From Limnohabitans sp. 63ED37-2 (GTDB lineage Bacteria; Pseudomonadota; Gammaproteobacteria; Burkholderiales; Burkholderiaceae_C): 64,000 nt of DNA. Location of the stretch: NCBI RefSeq assembly GCF_001412535.1, contig NZ_CP011774.1, forward strand, positions 3,281,501 through 3,345,500. The letters run 5' to 3'. A program made the translations under genes and the position numbers. Under the pieces are notes generated by a model, which did not search any database, had not been told where the DNA came from, and saw only the letters and a program-made list of their open reading frames with translations. This document shows, in pieces, positions 17,386 through 26,770 of the stretch (within the stretch, counting starts at the first letter, position 1; every line of letters starts with the position of its first letter).

Positions 17386-17886
17386 ATGTCAAGCACTGGA
17401 TGTGATGTGAGCACTGCCCCCTCTTCAGACCCGTCAACCCTTGCAGCCGGTGCGGCCCAAGACCGTGCAGCCCATGAGCGCGTGGCGCTGAGCTTGGCCC
17501 GACAGGGCATGATGAATCACTTGGGTGTTCGCCTCTTGTCGGCAACGGTCGGGCAGGTGGAACTGGCGGTGCCCTACAGCGACAAAGTGACGCAGCAGCA
17601 AGGGGGCTTTCACGGCGGTGCCATTGGCGCACTGGCGGACATCGCCGCCGGTTACGCGGCTTTGACCGTGTCGCCCGAAGGCATGGAGGTCACCACCGTG
17701 GAATACAAGATCAACTTCCTCTCCAACTTTCAAGGCGGCGAGATTCACGCCACCGGCCGTGTCACCAAAGCGGGCAAACGCATCATCGTGACCAGCGCCG
17801 AAGTGGTACACATCAACGACAGCGGCCAACGCTCGGACTGTGCTGTGATGCAGTCGACCCTGGTGCCTGTGCCCAAAACTTACTAG
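17386..17886 (+). CDS. PaaI-family hotdog thioesterase
   Basis: 166-residue hotdog-fold protein (GTG at 17407 is an alternative start). The family signature GGFHGGAIGALADIAAGYAA lies in the middle of the protein, followed by TTVEYKINFLSNFQGGEIHATGRV and KAGKRIIVTSAEV. Such enzymes hydrolyse acyl-CoA thioesters. It is the first gene after LiuR operator 2 and precedes ivd, so it probably relieves acyl-CoA build-up during branched-chain degradation. Confidence 0.85.
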   Translation: MSSTGCDVSTAPSSDPSTLAAGAAQDRAAHERVALSLARQGMMNHLGVRLLSATVGQVELAVPYSDKVTQQQGGFHGGAIGALADIAAGYAALTVSPEGMEVTTVEYKINFLSNFQGGEIHATGRVTKAGKRIIVTSAEVVHINDSGQRSDCAVMQSTLVPVPKTY

Positions 17887-17965
17887 TGGGTTGTTCAGCG
17901 TTGGGCGTTCAGCGTTCAGCGTGAAAACCACCGCAACTGAACAAACAACGCTCAACGGAGAAACC

Positions 17966-19147
17966 ATGAACAACTTGCCCGGCCTGAATTTCCAACTCGG
18001 TGAAGACATCGACGCCCTGCGCGACGCGGTGCGCGACTTTGCCCAAGCCGAAATCGCGCCCCGTGCTGCTGAGATCGATCGCAACGACCAGTTTCCGATG
18101 GATCTGTGGCGCAAGATGGGCGATCTGGGCGTGCTGGGCATCACCGTGGGCGAGGAATATGGCGGCGCGAACATGGGCTATCTGGCGCACATGATTGCGA
18201 TGGAAGAAATCTCCCGTGCCAGCGCCTCCGTGGGCCTGAGCTACGGCGCGCACTCCAACCTGTGCGTCAACCAGATCAAGCGCAACGGCACCCCCGAGCA
18301 GCGCGCCAAATACCTGCCCAAACTCATCAGCGGCGAGCATGTCGGCGCCTTGGCCATGTCCGAACCCGGCGCGGGCTCGGACGTGCTGAGCATGAAGCTC
18401 AAGGCCGAAGACAAGGGCGGTTACTACCTGCTCAACGGCTCCAAGATGTGGATCACCAACGGCCCGGACGCCGACACCCTCGTGGTGTACGCCAAGAGCG
18501 AGCCCGAGCTGGGCGCACGCGGTGTGACGGCCTTCCTGATCGAAAAAGGCATGAAGGGTTTCAGCATTGCGCAAAAGCTCGACAAGCTGGGCATGCGCGG
18601 CAGCCACACGGGCGAGCTGGTGTTCAACAACGTGGAAGTGCCCGCTGAAAACATCCTGGGTGGTCTGAACAACGGTGCCAAGGTGCTGATGAGCGGCCTG
18701 GACTACGAGCGTGCTGTGCTCACAGGCGGCCCGCTGGGCATCATGCAGGCCGTCATGGACAACGTGATCCCCTACATCCACGACCGCAAGCAGTTTGGCC
18801 AGAGCATCGGCGAGTTCCAGCTGATCCAGGGCAAAGTGGCCGACATGTATACCGTGCTGCAGGCGGGTCGCTCGTTCGCCTACACCGTGGCCAAGAACCT
18901 CGACCTGCTGGGCGCCGAGCATGTTCGCCAAGTGCGCAAGGACTGCGCCAGCGTCATCTTGTGGACCGCCGAAAAAGCCACCTGGATGGCGGGCGAAGGC
19001 GTGCAGATTTTTGGTGGCAACGGCTACATCAACGAATATCCGCTGGGCCGCTTGTGGCGTGACGCAAAGTTGTACGAGATCGGCGCGGGCACCAGCGAGA
19101 TCCGTCGCATGCTGATCGGCCGCGAGTTGTTTGCAGAAACTTGCTGA
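17966..19147 (+). CDS. liuA: Isovaleryl-CoA dehydrogenase
   Basis: 393-residue FAD-dependent acyl-CoA dehydrogenase converting isovaleryl-CoA to 3-methylcrotonyl-CoA. The ATG at 17966 has GGAG upstream. The isovaleryl-type catalytic Glu248 lies in LDYERAVLTGGPLG, distinct from the C-terminal Glu of straight-chain enzymes. MSEPGAGSDV and WITNGPDADTLVVYAK are FAD/substrate contacts, and IFGGNGYINEYP with GAGTSEIRRMLIGREL close the protein. Also called ivd. Confidence 0.95.
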   Translation: MNNLPGLNFQLGEDIDALRDAVRDFAQAEIAPRAAEIDRNDQFPMDLWRKMGDLGVLGITVGEEYGGANMGYLAHMIAMEEISRASASVGLSYGAHSNLCVNQIKRNGTPEQRAKYLPKLISGEHVGALAMSEPGAGSDVLSMKLKAEDKGGYYLLNGSKMWITNGPDADTLVVYAKSEPELGARGVTAFLIEKGMKGFSIAQKLDKLGMRGSHTGELVFNNVEVPAENILGGLNNGAKVLMSGLDYERAVLTGGPLGIMQAVMDNVIPYIHDRKQFGQSIGEFQLIQGKVADMYTVLQAGRSFAYTVAKNLDLLGAEHVRQVRKDCASVILWTAEKATWMAGEGVQIFGGNGYINEYPLGRLWRDAKLYEIGAGTSEIRRMLIGRELFAETC

Positions 19148-19196
19148 GGCCAGCCAAGCCTGCCCGCTTCTTGCAAATGCCGGTGACAATTACGCC

Positions 19197-19850
19197 ATGA
19201 CTTCCTCACTGCAAAACCTTCTCGACAACAACCGCCAATGGTCCGCGCGCATGGTGCGCGACGACCCGGCGTTTTTCACCCGCCTGGCCAATCAGCAAAC
19301 CCCCAAATACCTGTGGATCGGCTGCTCCGACAGCCGCGTGCCCGCCAACCAGATCACTGGACTGGAGCCGGGTGAGGTGTTCGTTCACCGTAACGTGGCC
19401 AATGTGGTGGTGCACTCGGACCTGAACGCCCTGTCGGTCATCCAGTACGCGGTCGACGCCCTCAAGGTCGAGCACATCATGGTCGTGGGGCATTACGGTT
19501 GTGGTGGTGTTCTGGCCACGCTGCGGGGCCTGCGTGTGGGCTTGGCTGACAACTGGCTGCGCCATGTGCACGACGTCAAGGTGCGCCACCGCCGCCGCTT
19601 GGACCACCTGCCCGTGCTGGCGCAGGAAGACGCCTTGTGCGAGATGAACGTGATCGAACAGGTGGGCAACGTGGCCCTGACCAATGTGGTGCAGGACGCT
19701 TGGGCGCGGGGCCAAAAACTCAGCGTCCATGGCTGGTGTTATGGCATCAAAGACGGGCTGGCCAAGGACCTCGGTGTGAGCATGAGCGGTGCGCACGAAG
19801 TGGTGGACGTGTTCCGCAGCGCCTTCAAGCGTTACCCCCGGGGCGAATGA
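19197..19850 (+). CDS. can: Beta-class carbonic anhydrase
   Basis: 217-residue zinc enzyme interconverting CO2 and bicarbonate. Zinc ligands are Cys43 in WIGCSDSRVP (with the Asp45-Arg47 dyad), His99 and Cys102 in VGHYGCGG. The start ATG is at 19197, 49 bp after liuA in the same direction. Placement between isovaleryl-CoA dehydrogenase and the thiolase suggests it supplies bicarbonate to methylcrotonyl-CoA carboxylase, which is inference. Confidence 0.93.
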   Translation: MTSSLQNLLDNNRQWSARMVRDDPAFFTRLANQQTPKYLWIGCSDSRVPANQITGLEPGEVFVHRNVANVVVHSDLNALSVIQYAVDALKVEHIMVVGHYGCGGVLATLRGLRVGLADNWLRHVHDVKVRHRRRLDHLPVLAQEDALCEMNVIEQVGNVALTNVVQDAWARGQKLSVHGWCYGIKDGLAKDLGVSMSGAHEVVDVFRSAFKRYPRGE

Positions 19851-19863
19851 GCTCGGTCTGAAC

Positions 19864-20376
19864 ATGAGCTTGGCAGAACTTCTGGAGTTGGGCAGTTATG
19901 CGGTGACCGTCTTCGGTCTGCCCTATGCTGTCTGGGTGTTCTGGCTGGAGCAGCGCAAGGAGCGAGAGAATGAAGAAGAAGAGGCCTACCAGCACCTCTC
20001 AGACGCTTACAACGATTTTTTGAAAGTGGTGCTGGACCACGCCGATTTGCAGCTGCGCACCACGCAGGCCTTGCACGATCCCACACCCGAGCAGCGCGAA
20101 CGCATGATGACCATCTTCGACATGCTGATCGCCTTGTTCGAGCGGGCCTACCTGATTGCTTATCGCGAAACCATGAGCGCCACCGAACAGCGGCGCTGGA
20201 ACTCCTGGGACGACTACATGCGCGAGTGGTGCAGGCGCGACGATTTCCGTTTGGCCTTGCCGCTCTTGTTGCGCGGTGAAGACCCCGACTTCGTGGCCTA
20301 CATCCGCCGCATTGCCGAAGAAGAAACTGGCGAGCACCTCATCCTTGCCGACATCCACAAACACACACATCCTTGA
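19864..20376 (+). CDS. Hypothetical protein with one N-terminal membrane helix
   Basis: 170 residues. One hydrophobic segment (about residues 7-26, including YAVTVFGLPYAVWVFWL) is followed by a charged, helical cytoplasmic region rich in Glu, Arg and Trp (RRWNSWDDYMREWCRRDDFR). No family recognised. It sits 13 bp after can and ends only 11 bp before the thiolase start, so it belongs to the same transcript. The high-quality codon pattern argues it is real. Confidence 0.75.
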   Translation: MSLAELLELGSYAVTVFGLPYAVWVFWLEQRKERENEEEEAYQHLSDAYNDFLKVVLDHADLQLRTTQALHDPTPEQRERMMTIFDMLIALFERAYLIAYRETMSATEQRRWNSWDDYMREWCRRDDFRLALPLLLRGEDPDFVAYIRRIAEEETGEHLILADIHKHTHP

Positions 20377-20387
20377 AAGGCTTCTCC

Positions 20388-21572
20388 ATGTCACACGATC
20401 CCATCGTCATCGTCAGCGCTGCCCGCACCCCCATGGGCAGCTTTCAGGGCGACTTTTCTGCACTGGCCGCCCACGACCTGGGTGGTGCTGCTATCAAGGC
20501 TGCTATTGAGCGCGCTGGCATCAGCCCCGAGCTGGTCACCGAAGTGCTGTTTGGCAACTGCCTGATGGCGGGCCAAGGTCAGGCGCCAGCACGTCAGGCG
20601 GGCTTCAAAGGCGGTTTGCCCAAAAGTGCAGGCGCGGTCACCTTGTCCAAAATGTGTGGCTCGGGCATGCGTGCGGCCATGTTCGCGCACGACATGCTGG
20701 TGGCCGGTACGCATGATGTGCTGGTGGCGGGCGGCATGGAAAGCATGACCAATGCGCCTTACCTCATGCTCAAAGGTCGCAGCGGCTACCGCATGGGCCA
20801 CGACCGCATCTTTGACCACATGATGCTCGACGGTCTGGAAGACGCTTACGAGCCCGGCCGCAGCATGGGCACCTTTGGCGAAGACTGCGCTGCCAAGTAC
20901 AGCTTCACCCGAGCCGAGCAAGACCACTTTGCCACCACCAGCGTGCAGCGCGCCAAGGCCGCGACCGAGTCGGGCGCCTTTGCCACCGAGATCACGCCCG
21001 TGACGGTGAAAGACCGCAGCGGCGAGCGCGTGGTGTCCATCGACGAAGGCCCCGGAAAAGTCAAACTCGACAAGATCACATCGCTCAAGCCCGCCTTCAA
21101 GAAGGACGGCACCATCACCGCCGCCAGCAGCTCGTCCATCAACGACGGTGCGGCCGCCATGGTGCTGATGCGCGAGAGCACCGCCGCCAAGCTCGGCTGC
21201 AAACCGCTGGCCCGCATCGTGAGCCACGCCACCCACGCGCAAGAGCCCGAGTGGTTTGCCACTGCCCCAGTGGGCGCAACCCAAAAGGCGCTGGCCAAAG
21301 CGGGCTGGAAGGTCGAAGACGTCGACCTGTGGGAAGTCAACGAGGCTTTTGCCGTGGTGCCCATGGCGCTCATGAAAGAGCTGAACGTGCCGCACGACAA
21401 GGTCAACGTGAATGGCGGTGCTTGCGCGCTGGGCCACCCGATTGGCGCGTCTGGTGCACGCATCATGGTCACATTGATCCATGCGCTCAAGGCCCGTGGC
21501 CTCAAAAAAGGCCTGGCCACTTTGTGCATTGGCGGCGGCGAAGGCACGGCGGTGGCCCTAGAGCTGGTCTGA
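20388..21572 (+). CDS. Acetyl-CoA C-acetyltransferase (thiolase)
   Basis: 394-residue thiolase. Nucleophile Cys90 (LSKMCGSGM), His350 (CALGHPIGASG) and Cys380 (TLCIGGGEG) are in place, with NEAFAVVPM as the fourth conserved block. Start chosen at the ATG with GAAAGG upstream (20388). Within the liu cluster it would split acetoacetyl-CoA into two acetyl-CoA; a beta-ketothiolase role in other acyl-CoA degradation or in polyhydroxybutyrate synthesis cannot be excluded. Confidence 0.92.
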   Translation: MSHDPIVIVSAARTPMGSFQGDFSALAAHDLGGAAIKAAIERAGISPELVTEVLFGNCLMAGQGQAPARQAGFKGGLPKSAGAVTLSKMCGSGMRAAMFAHDMLVAGTHDVLVAGGMESMTNAPYLMLKGRSGYRMGHDRIFDHMMLDGLEDAYEPGRSMGTFGEDCAAKYSFTRAEQDHFATTSVQRAKAATESGAFATEITPVTVKDRSGERVVSIDEGPGKVKLDKITSLKPAFKKDGTITAASSSSINDGAAAMVLMRESTAAKLGCKPLARIVSHATHAQEPEWFATAPVGATQKALAKAGWKVEDVDLWEVNEAFAVVPMALMKELNVPHDKVNVNGGACALGHPIGASGARIMVTLIHALKARGLKKGLATLCIGGGEGTAVALELV

Positions 21573-21575
21573 CGG

Positions 21576-22253
21576 ATGCCAACGGTCCTGCTCATCGGCG
21601 CATCGCGCGGTATTGGTTTTGAACTGGCACGCCAGTTCATCGACCACGGCGCTCGCGTGATCGCCACCGCCCGGTCGGACGAGGGGGTGGCACGGCTTAA
21701 GGCGCTGGGCGCACAAACCTTGCGGCTCGATGTGGCCAATCCGGCCAGCAACTCGGGCCTGTCTTGGCAACTCGACGGCGAGAAGATCGATCTCGCCATT
21801 TACGTGGCGGGTGCGATGGACCGCGCCAGCGCCAGCACGCCGCCGACCCGAGACAGCTTTGACGCGGTCATGCACACCAACGTGATGGGCGCCATGCAGG
21901 TTATTCCTCAGATCGTGCCCATGGTGCAAGAAGCGCAAGGCGTCATAGCCTGCATCAGCTCCATCATGGGCAGCCAACAAGAGACCACGAGCGGTAACGC
22001 CGCGCTCTACCGCGTGAGCAAGGCCGCGCTCAACATGGTGGTGCGTTGCACCCAGGCGGAGCAGCCAGACATCACCGTGCTGGCCATCCACCCCGGCTGG
22101 GTGCAGACCGACATGGGCGGTGCGGCTGCACCGCTGACACCCGAGCAAAGCGCGAGCAGCCTGCGCCAGACGCTGAACCATGTCCTTGAACAACGCGACC
22201 CGAAATACCGGGGCGCATTTTTGAACCACGATGGCAGCACGCTGCCCTGGTGA
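21576..22253 (+). CDS. SDR-family oxidoreductase
   Basis: 225-residue short-chain dehydrogenase/reductase with the NAD(P)-binding motif LIGASRGIGFELA (residues 6-18), a serine around 128-129 (ISSIMGS) and the catalytic Tyr145-x3-Lys149 (YRVSK). It starts 3 bp after the thiolase stop, so it is translationally linked. The substrate is unknown; C-factor-like short SDRs have this layout. Confidence 0.85.
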   Translation: MPTVLLIGASRGIGFELARQFIDHGARVIATARSDEGVARLKALGAQTLRLDVANPASNSGLSWQLDGEKIDLAIYVAGAMDRASASTPPTRDSFDAVMHTNVMGAMQVIPQIVPMVQEAQGVIACISSIMGSQQETTSGNAALYRVSKAALNMVVRCTQAEQPDITVLAIHPGWVQTDMGGAAAPLTPEQSASSLRQTLNHVLEQRDPKYRGAFLNHDGSTLPW

Positions 22254-22273
22254 ACCGACTCTGAAAGACCGAC

Positions 22274-23401
22274 ATGCTGCTGACCCCCGACCAGGAAATG
22301 ATCCGTGACGCCGTGCGTGACTTTGCCCAGCGCGAGCTGTGGCCCCATGCCGCCGAGTGGGACAAGAAGCACCACTTTCCCAAAGAAGCGCACAAGGGCC
22401 TGGCCGAGCTGGGTGCGTACGGCATTTGTGTTCCCGAAGAGCTGGGCGGTGCGGGCCTGGACTATGTGACGCTGGCGCTGGTGCTTGAAGAAATCGCAGC
22501 CGGTGACGGCGGCGTCAGCACCACCATCAGCGTGACCAACTGCCCTGTGAATGCCATCTTGATGATGTACGGCAACGCCGCGCAAAAAGCGCAGTGGCTC
22601 ACGCCGCTGGCTCAGGGTCAGATGCTGGGTGCGTTTTGCCTGACCGAGCCGCATGTGGGCTCGGACGCGTCGGCCCTGCGCACCACGGCCGTGAAAGACG
22701 GTGACGAGTACGTGATCAATGGCGTCAAGCAGTTCATCACCAGCGGCCAACACGGCGATGTGGCGGTGGTGATTGCCGTGACCGACAAGGGTGCGGGCAA
22801 GAAAGGCTTGAGCGCCTTTTTGGTGCCCACCAGCACCCCGGGTTATGTGGTGGCGCGCCTCGAAGACAAGCTGGGCCAGCACAGCAGCGACACCGCGCAG
22901 ATCAATTTTGACAACTGCCGCATCCCCGCCGAGAACCTGATCGGCCAAGAGGGCGAGGGTTACAAAATCGCCCTGTCGTCTTTGGAGGGCGGGCGCATCG
23001 GCATCGCCGCACAAAGCCTGGGCATGGCCCGCAGTGCACTCGATGTGGCCATCGACTACGCCAAGCAGCGCGAGAGTTTTGGCACGTCCATCTTCAACCA
23101 CCAGGCGGTGGGTTTCCGTTTGGCCGACTGCGCTACGCAGCTGGAGGCGGCGCGCCAGCTGATTTGGCACGCAGCCAGCTTGCGCGACGCGGGCCGCCCT
23201 TGCCTGAAAGAAGCCGCCATGGCCAAGCTGTTTGCCAGCGAAGCGGCGGAAAAAGTGTGTTCTGCGGCCATCCAGACCCTGGGTGGCTACGGTTATGTGA
23301 GCGACTTTCCGGTCGAGCGCATTTACCGCGATGTGCGTGTGTGCCAGATTTACGAAGGCACCAGCGACGTGCAGAAAATCATCATCCAGCGCGGGCTTTG
23401 A
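22274..23401 (+). CDS. Acyl-CoA dehydrogenase
   Basis: 375-residue flavoprotein of the acyl-CoA dehydrogenase family. LTEPHVGSDASALRTTA and FITSGQHGDVAVV are the FAD/substrate regions. The catalytic base is the C-terminal Glu361 in QIYEGTSDVQK, as in short-chain and branched-chain enzymes but unlike isovaleryl-CoA dehydrogenase. It closes the first liu block; likely substrates are short or branched acyl-CoAs. Confidence 0.9.
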   Translation: MLLTPDQEMIRDAVRDFAQRELWPHAAEWDKKHHFPKEAHKGLAELGAYGICVPEELGGAGLDYVTLALVLEEIAAGDGGVSTTISVTNCPVNAILMMYGNAAQKAQWLTPLAQGQMLGAFCLTEPHVGSDASALRTTAVKDGDEYVINGVKQFITSGQHGDVAVVIAVTDKGAGKKGLSAFLVPTSTPGYVVARLEDKLGQHSSDTAQINFDNCRIPAENLIGQEGEGYKIALSSLEGGRIGIAAQSLGMARSALDVAIDYAKQRESFGTSIFNHQAVGFRLADCATQLEAARQLIWHAASLRDAGRPCLKEAAMAKLFASEAAEKVCSAAIQTLGGYGYVSDFPVERIYRDVRVCQIYEGTSDVQKIIIQRGL

Positions 23402-23450
23402 TCGTACGAATGACCAGTTGACGCTGGCCCTTCACGTATCATCGCGGCCC

Positions 23451-24842
23451 ATGAACATCATCATCCTGGGCGCGGGCCGTGTGGGCGAAAGCGTTGCTGA
23501 AAGCTTGGTTTCCGAGCAAAACGACATCACTGTCATCGACCAAGACCCCGAGCGATTGCGCCTTTTGCAAGAGCGCCTGGACTTGCGCGGTGTGGTGGGC
23601 AACGGCATTCAGCCTTCGGTTTTGCATGAGGCCGGGGCACAAGATGCCGACATGTTGATCGCTTGTGCGCCCGCCGATGAGGCCAATTTGGTGGTTTGCA
23701 AGATCGCCCACGATGTGTTCAATGTGCCCACCACCATCGCCCGTTTGCGTTCGCCCGAGTTCAACGAGGGCGACGCCTTGCTGGGCAAGTCAGGTTTTGC
23801 GGTGGACCATGTGATTTGCCCCGAAGAGTCGGTGACGCGATACATCGAACAGCTGATCCAGTACCCCGAGGCCTTGCAGGTGCTCGAATTTGCCGAAGGC
23901 CGCGTGAGCCTGATCGTGGTGCGTGCGGCGGCCGACAGCTTGCTGGTCAACCACACCATTGCCGAATTTCGCGGCCGCTTGCCAGATGCCGAGATGCGCG
24001 TGGTGGCCCTGTACCGGCAAGATGCGCTGGTGGACGCCTTGCCAGAGACCCGCATCCTGCCAGGCGACGAGGTCTTTGTGCTGGCCGATACGCGCCAGAT
24101 CCCCATCGTGTTGGGCGGCATCCACAAAACCGACAAGCCCGTACAACGCCTGATGCTGGCTGGTGGCGGCAAAGTAGGTTTGCGCCTGGCGCGCATTCTG
24201 GCGGACCAATACGACGTGAAGCTGATCGAGCGTGACAAAAAGCGCTGCGAATACCTGGCCAGCCAGTTGCCATCGAGCATGCTCATCCTGAATGGCGACG
24301 GCGCTGACGAAGACTTGCTGCAAGAAGAAAACGTGGGCGAGATGGACTTGTTTTTGGCGCTGACCAGCGACGACGAGGACAACATCATGTCGGCCATGCT
24401 GGCCAAACGCATGGGCGCGCGGCGTGTCATGGCCCTGATCAACCGCCGCGCTTATGCCGACATGATGCAAGGCAGCACGATCGACATCGCGATCTCGCCC
24501 GCGCAAACCGTGATCGGCGAGCTGTTGGCGCATTTGCGACGGGGCGATGTGGCGGCAGTCCACAGCCTGCGCCGGGGGGCGGCCGAGGCCTTGGAGGGCA
24601 TCGCGCGTGGCGACCACAAGACCTCCAAATTGGTCGGGCGCCGCGTTGAAGAAATCAAGCTGCCGCAAGGCGTGAGCATGGGGGCTATTGTGCGCGGCGA
24701 GGGTAAAAAATCTGAAGTGCTCATGCCGCACCACGACACCCTGATCGAAGCCAATGACCACATCGTCTTGTTCATTCCCAACAAGCGCGATGTGCGTGCG
24801 GTGGAAAAGCTTTTTCAGGTCGGCGCGACCTTTTTTGGCTGA
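23451..24842 (+). CDS. trkA: Trk potassium uptake regulatory NAD-binding protein
   Basis: 463-residue peripheral membrane protein with two RCK modules: NAD motifs IILGAGRVGESVAE at residues 4-17 and LAGGGKVGLRLARIL near residue 237, each followed by a TrkA_C domain (second: VSMGAIVRGEGKK). It gates the TrkH channel. trkH follows after 2 bp. Start at the ATG at 23451; the upstream open frame is inside the preceding gene. Confidence 0.94.
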   Translation: MNIIILGAGRVGESVAESLVSEQNDITVIDQDPERLRLLQERLDLRGVVGNGIQPSVLHEAGAQDADMLIACAPADEANLVVCKIAHDVFNVPTTIARLRSPEFNEGDALLGKSGFAVDHVICPEESVTRYIEQLIQYPEALQVLEFAEGRVSLIVVRAAADSLLVNHTIAEFRGRLPDAEMRVVALYRQDALVDALPETRILPGDEVFVLADTRQIPIVLGGIHKTDKPVQRLMLAGGGKVGLRLARILADQYDVKLIERDKKRCEYLASQLPSSMLILNGDGADEDLLQEENVGEMDLFLALTSDDEDNIMSAMLAKRMGARRVMALINRRAYADMMQGSTIDIAISPAQTVIGELLAHLRRGDVAAVHSLRRGAAEALEGIARGDHKTSKLVGRRVEEIKLPQGVSMGAIVRGEGKKSEVLMPHHDTLIEANDHIVLFIPNKRDVRAVEKLFQVGATFFG

Positions 24843-24844
24843 TC

Positions 24845-26317
24845 ATGCTTGTTTACCGTGTCGCCCCTGTGCTGGGCAAGATCGTTTTGGTTTTTGTGCT
24901 GACCTTGCTGGTGCCACTGACCCTGTCGATGGTCTTGGACGATGGTGCGACCAGCGCCTATGCCATCACCATGGGTGTGTGTGTGCTGGTCGGACTGGCT
25001 TTGCTTTTGCTGGGGCGGCGCGGCGTGCGAGCCGATGAGCTGAAGTCGCGAGATGGCATTTTGTTGGTTGGCTTGGTTTGGACCTTGTTGCCCTTGATCG
25101 CGTGCCTGCCTTTTCTTTTGCACTTTGCCCAGACGCCTCAACCATTGAGCTTTTCAGGTGCGTATTTCGAAGCCATGTCGGCGCTCACCACCACCGGCTC
25201 AACCGTGATTGTGGGCTTGGACCATTTGCCCCCATCGATCAACCTGTGGCGCTGTTTTTTGCAGTGGTTGGGGGGTATGGGCATTTTGGTTTTGGCCGTG
25301 GCTATTTTGCCCATGCTGGGTGTGGGCGGTAGCCAGTTGTTTCGCGCAGAAGCCACTGGTCCTATGAAAGACAGTAAGCTCACGCCTCGCATCACCGAAA
25401 CCGCCAAAGGATTGTGGACGGTGTATTGCCTGCTTTCGGTGGCGTGTTTGCTGGCCTACCGCTGGGGCGGCATGACTTGGCTGGATGCCTGGGCGCACAT
25501 GTTCACTACACTCAGCTTGGGCGGCTTGTCCACACACGATGCGAGTTTTGGGTTTTTTAACTCGCCCACACTTGAATGGATCGCCATCGTATTCATGCTT
25601 TTGGCCAGTTGCAATTTCGCTTTGTATTTTGTCGCCTTGGTCAAACGCCAGCCTTTGAAAGTGTTGCGTGATCCTGAATGGCGGGCATCCATTGGGCTGC
25701 TGGTCGGCGTCAGTTTGCTGATCGCCGCTTTGCTGTGGTTCAAAGGCCACCCTGCCGACCTGGCTGACATCATCCGAATGAGTCTTTTCAACGTCATCTC
25801 GATTGGTTCCACCACGGGTTATGCCACGGTGGATTACACCCAGTGGCCCGTTTTTGCGCCCATTGTGATGCTCATTTTGTCCGGTATTGCCACCAGCGCA
25901 GGCTCCACGGGCGCGGGCATCAAAATGGCGCGCCTGGTGATTTTGATCAAACAGGCACGCCGTGAAATGCGGGCCATCATTCACCCTCGCGCCGTTCAGC
26001 CCGTGACTTTGGCGGGTCATCCGGTAGACAACCGCACCATTTTTTCTGTGCTCGGGTTCATGCTCATGTATGGGGGCACCATCATCGTTTTGACATTGCT
26101 GCTCTTGTTGACGGATATGCCTTTTGAGACGGCCTTCAGTGCCGTGGTGGCCAGTGTGAACAACATGGGACCGGGCTTGAATGAAGTCGGACCTTCAGGC
26201 AACTATGCCAGTTTGTCAGCCACGCAATTGTGGATTTGTACACTGGCCATGTTGTTGGGGCGTTTGGAAATCTTGTCCTTCCTGGTCATCCTCACCCCCG
26301 GCTTTTGGCGCAAATGA
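24845..26317 (+). CDS. trkH: Trk potassium transporter membrane subunit
   Basis: 490-residue membrane protein with about ten hydrophobic segments arranged as four M1-P-M2 repeats. Selectivity-filter-like sequences are visible: ALTTTGSTV, GSTTGYAT, SAGSTGAGI and NNMGPGLNE. It pairs with trkA immediately upstream for K+ uptake. The length is normal for TrkH. Confidence 0.95.
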   Translation: MLVYRVAPVLGKIVLVFVLTLLVPLTLSMVLDDGATSAYAITMGVCVLVGLALLLLGRRGVRADELKSRDGILLVGLVWTLLPLIACLPFLLHFAQTPQPLSFSGAYFEAMSALTTTGSTVIVGLDHLPPSINLWRCFLQWLGGMGILVLAVAILPMLGVGGSQLFRAEATGPMKDSKLTPRITETAKGLWTVYCLLSVACLLAYRWGGMTWLDAWAHMFTTLSLGGLSTHDASFGFFNSPTLEWIAIVFMLLASCNFALYFVALVKRQPLKVLRDPEWRASIGLLVGVSLLIAALLWFKGHPADLADIIRMSLFNVISIGSTTGYATVDYTQWPVFAPIVMLILSGIATSAGSTGAGIKMARLVILIKQARREMRAIIHPRAVQPVTLAGHPVDNRTIFSVLGFMLMYGGTIIVLTLLLLLTDMPFETAFSAVVASVNNMGPGLNEVGPSGNYASLSATQLWICTLAMLLGRLEILSFLVILTPGFWRK

Positions 26318-26338
26318 AATTTGATCAAGGAGACACAC

Positions 26339-26770
26339 ATGCCCATCACCAAAGGTTTTCAAGCCCTCGTCGACGAGGCCATGGCCCAGGTCACCACGCA
26401 CAGCGTGGCCGAGGTGCAAGCGCGCCTGGCCGACCCGACCGTGCAAATCGTGGACATCCGCGACCCCCGTGAGCTCGAGCGCGAAGGCACCTTGCCCGGC
26501 GCTTTGCTCGCGCCTCGCGGCATGCTCGAATTTTGGGTGGACCCGGCCTCGCCCTACTTCAAGCCCGTGTTCGCGGACGAGAGCAAACAGTTCATCCTGT
26601 TTTGCGGTGCAGGCTGGCGCAGCGCCTTGGCCACCAAAACACTGCAAGACATGGGCATGATCAATGTGGCCCACATCGACGGCGGTTTTGCGGCCTGGAA
26701 AAAAGCAGCGGCACCCATCGTGACCATGGAACAACACAAGGCCGAAAGCGCAGCGCGCAAAGGCGCTTGA
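26339..26770 (+). CDS. Rhodanese-like domain protein
   Basis: 143-residue single-domain rhodanese. The ATG at 26339 has AAGGAG upstream. IVDIRDPRELEREGTLPGAL is the N-terminal rhodanese block, and the active-site loop is FILFCGAGWRSALA with Cys89. Members transfer sulfur or sense it; the acceptor is unknown. Its stop overlaps the start of the ychJ gene by one base. Confidence 0.88.
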   Translation: MPITKGFQALVDEAMAQVTTHSVAEVQARLADPTVQIVDIRDPRELEREGTLPGALLAPRGMLEFWVDPASPYFKPVFADESKQFILFCGAGWRSALATKTLQDMGMINVAHIDGGFAAWKKAAAPIVTMEQHKAESAARKGA

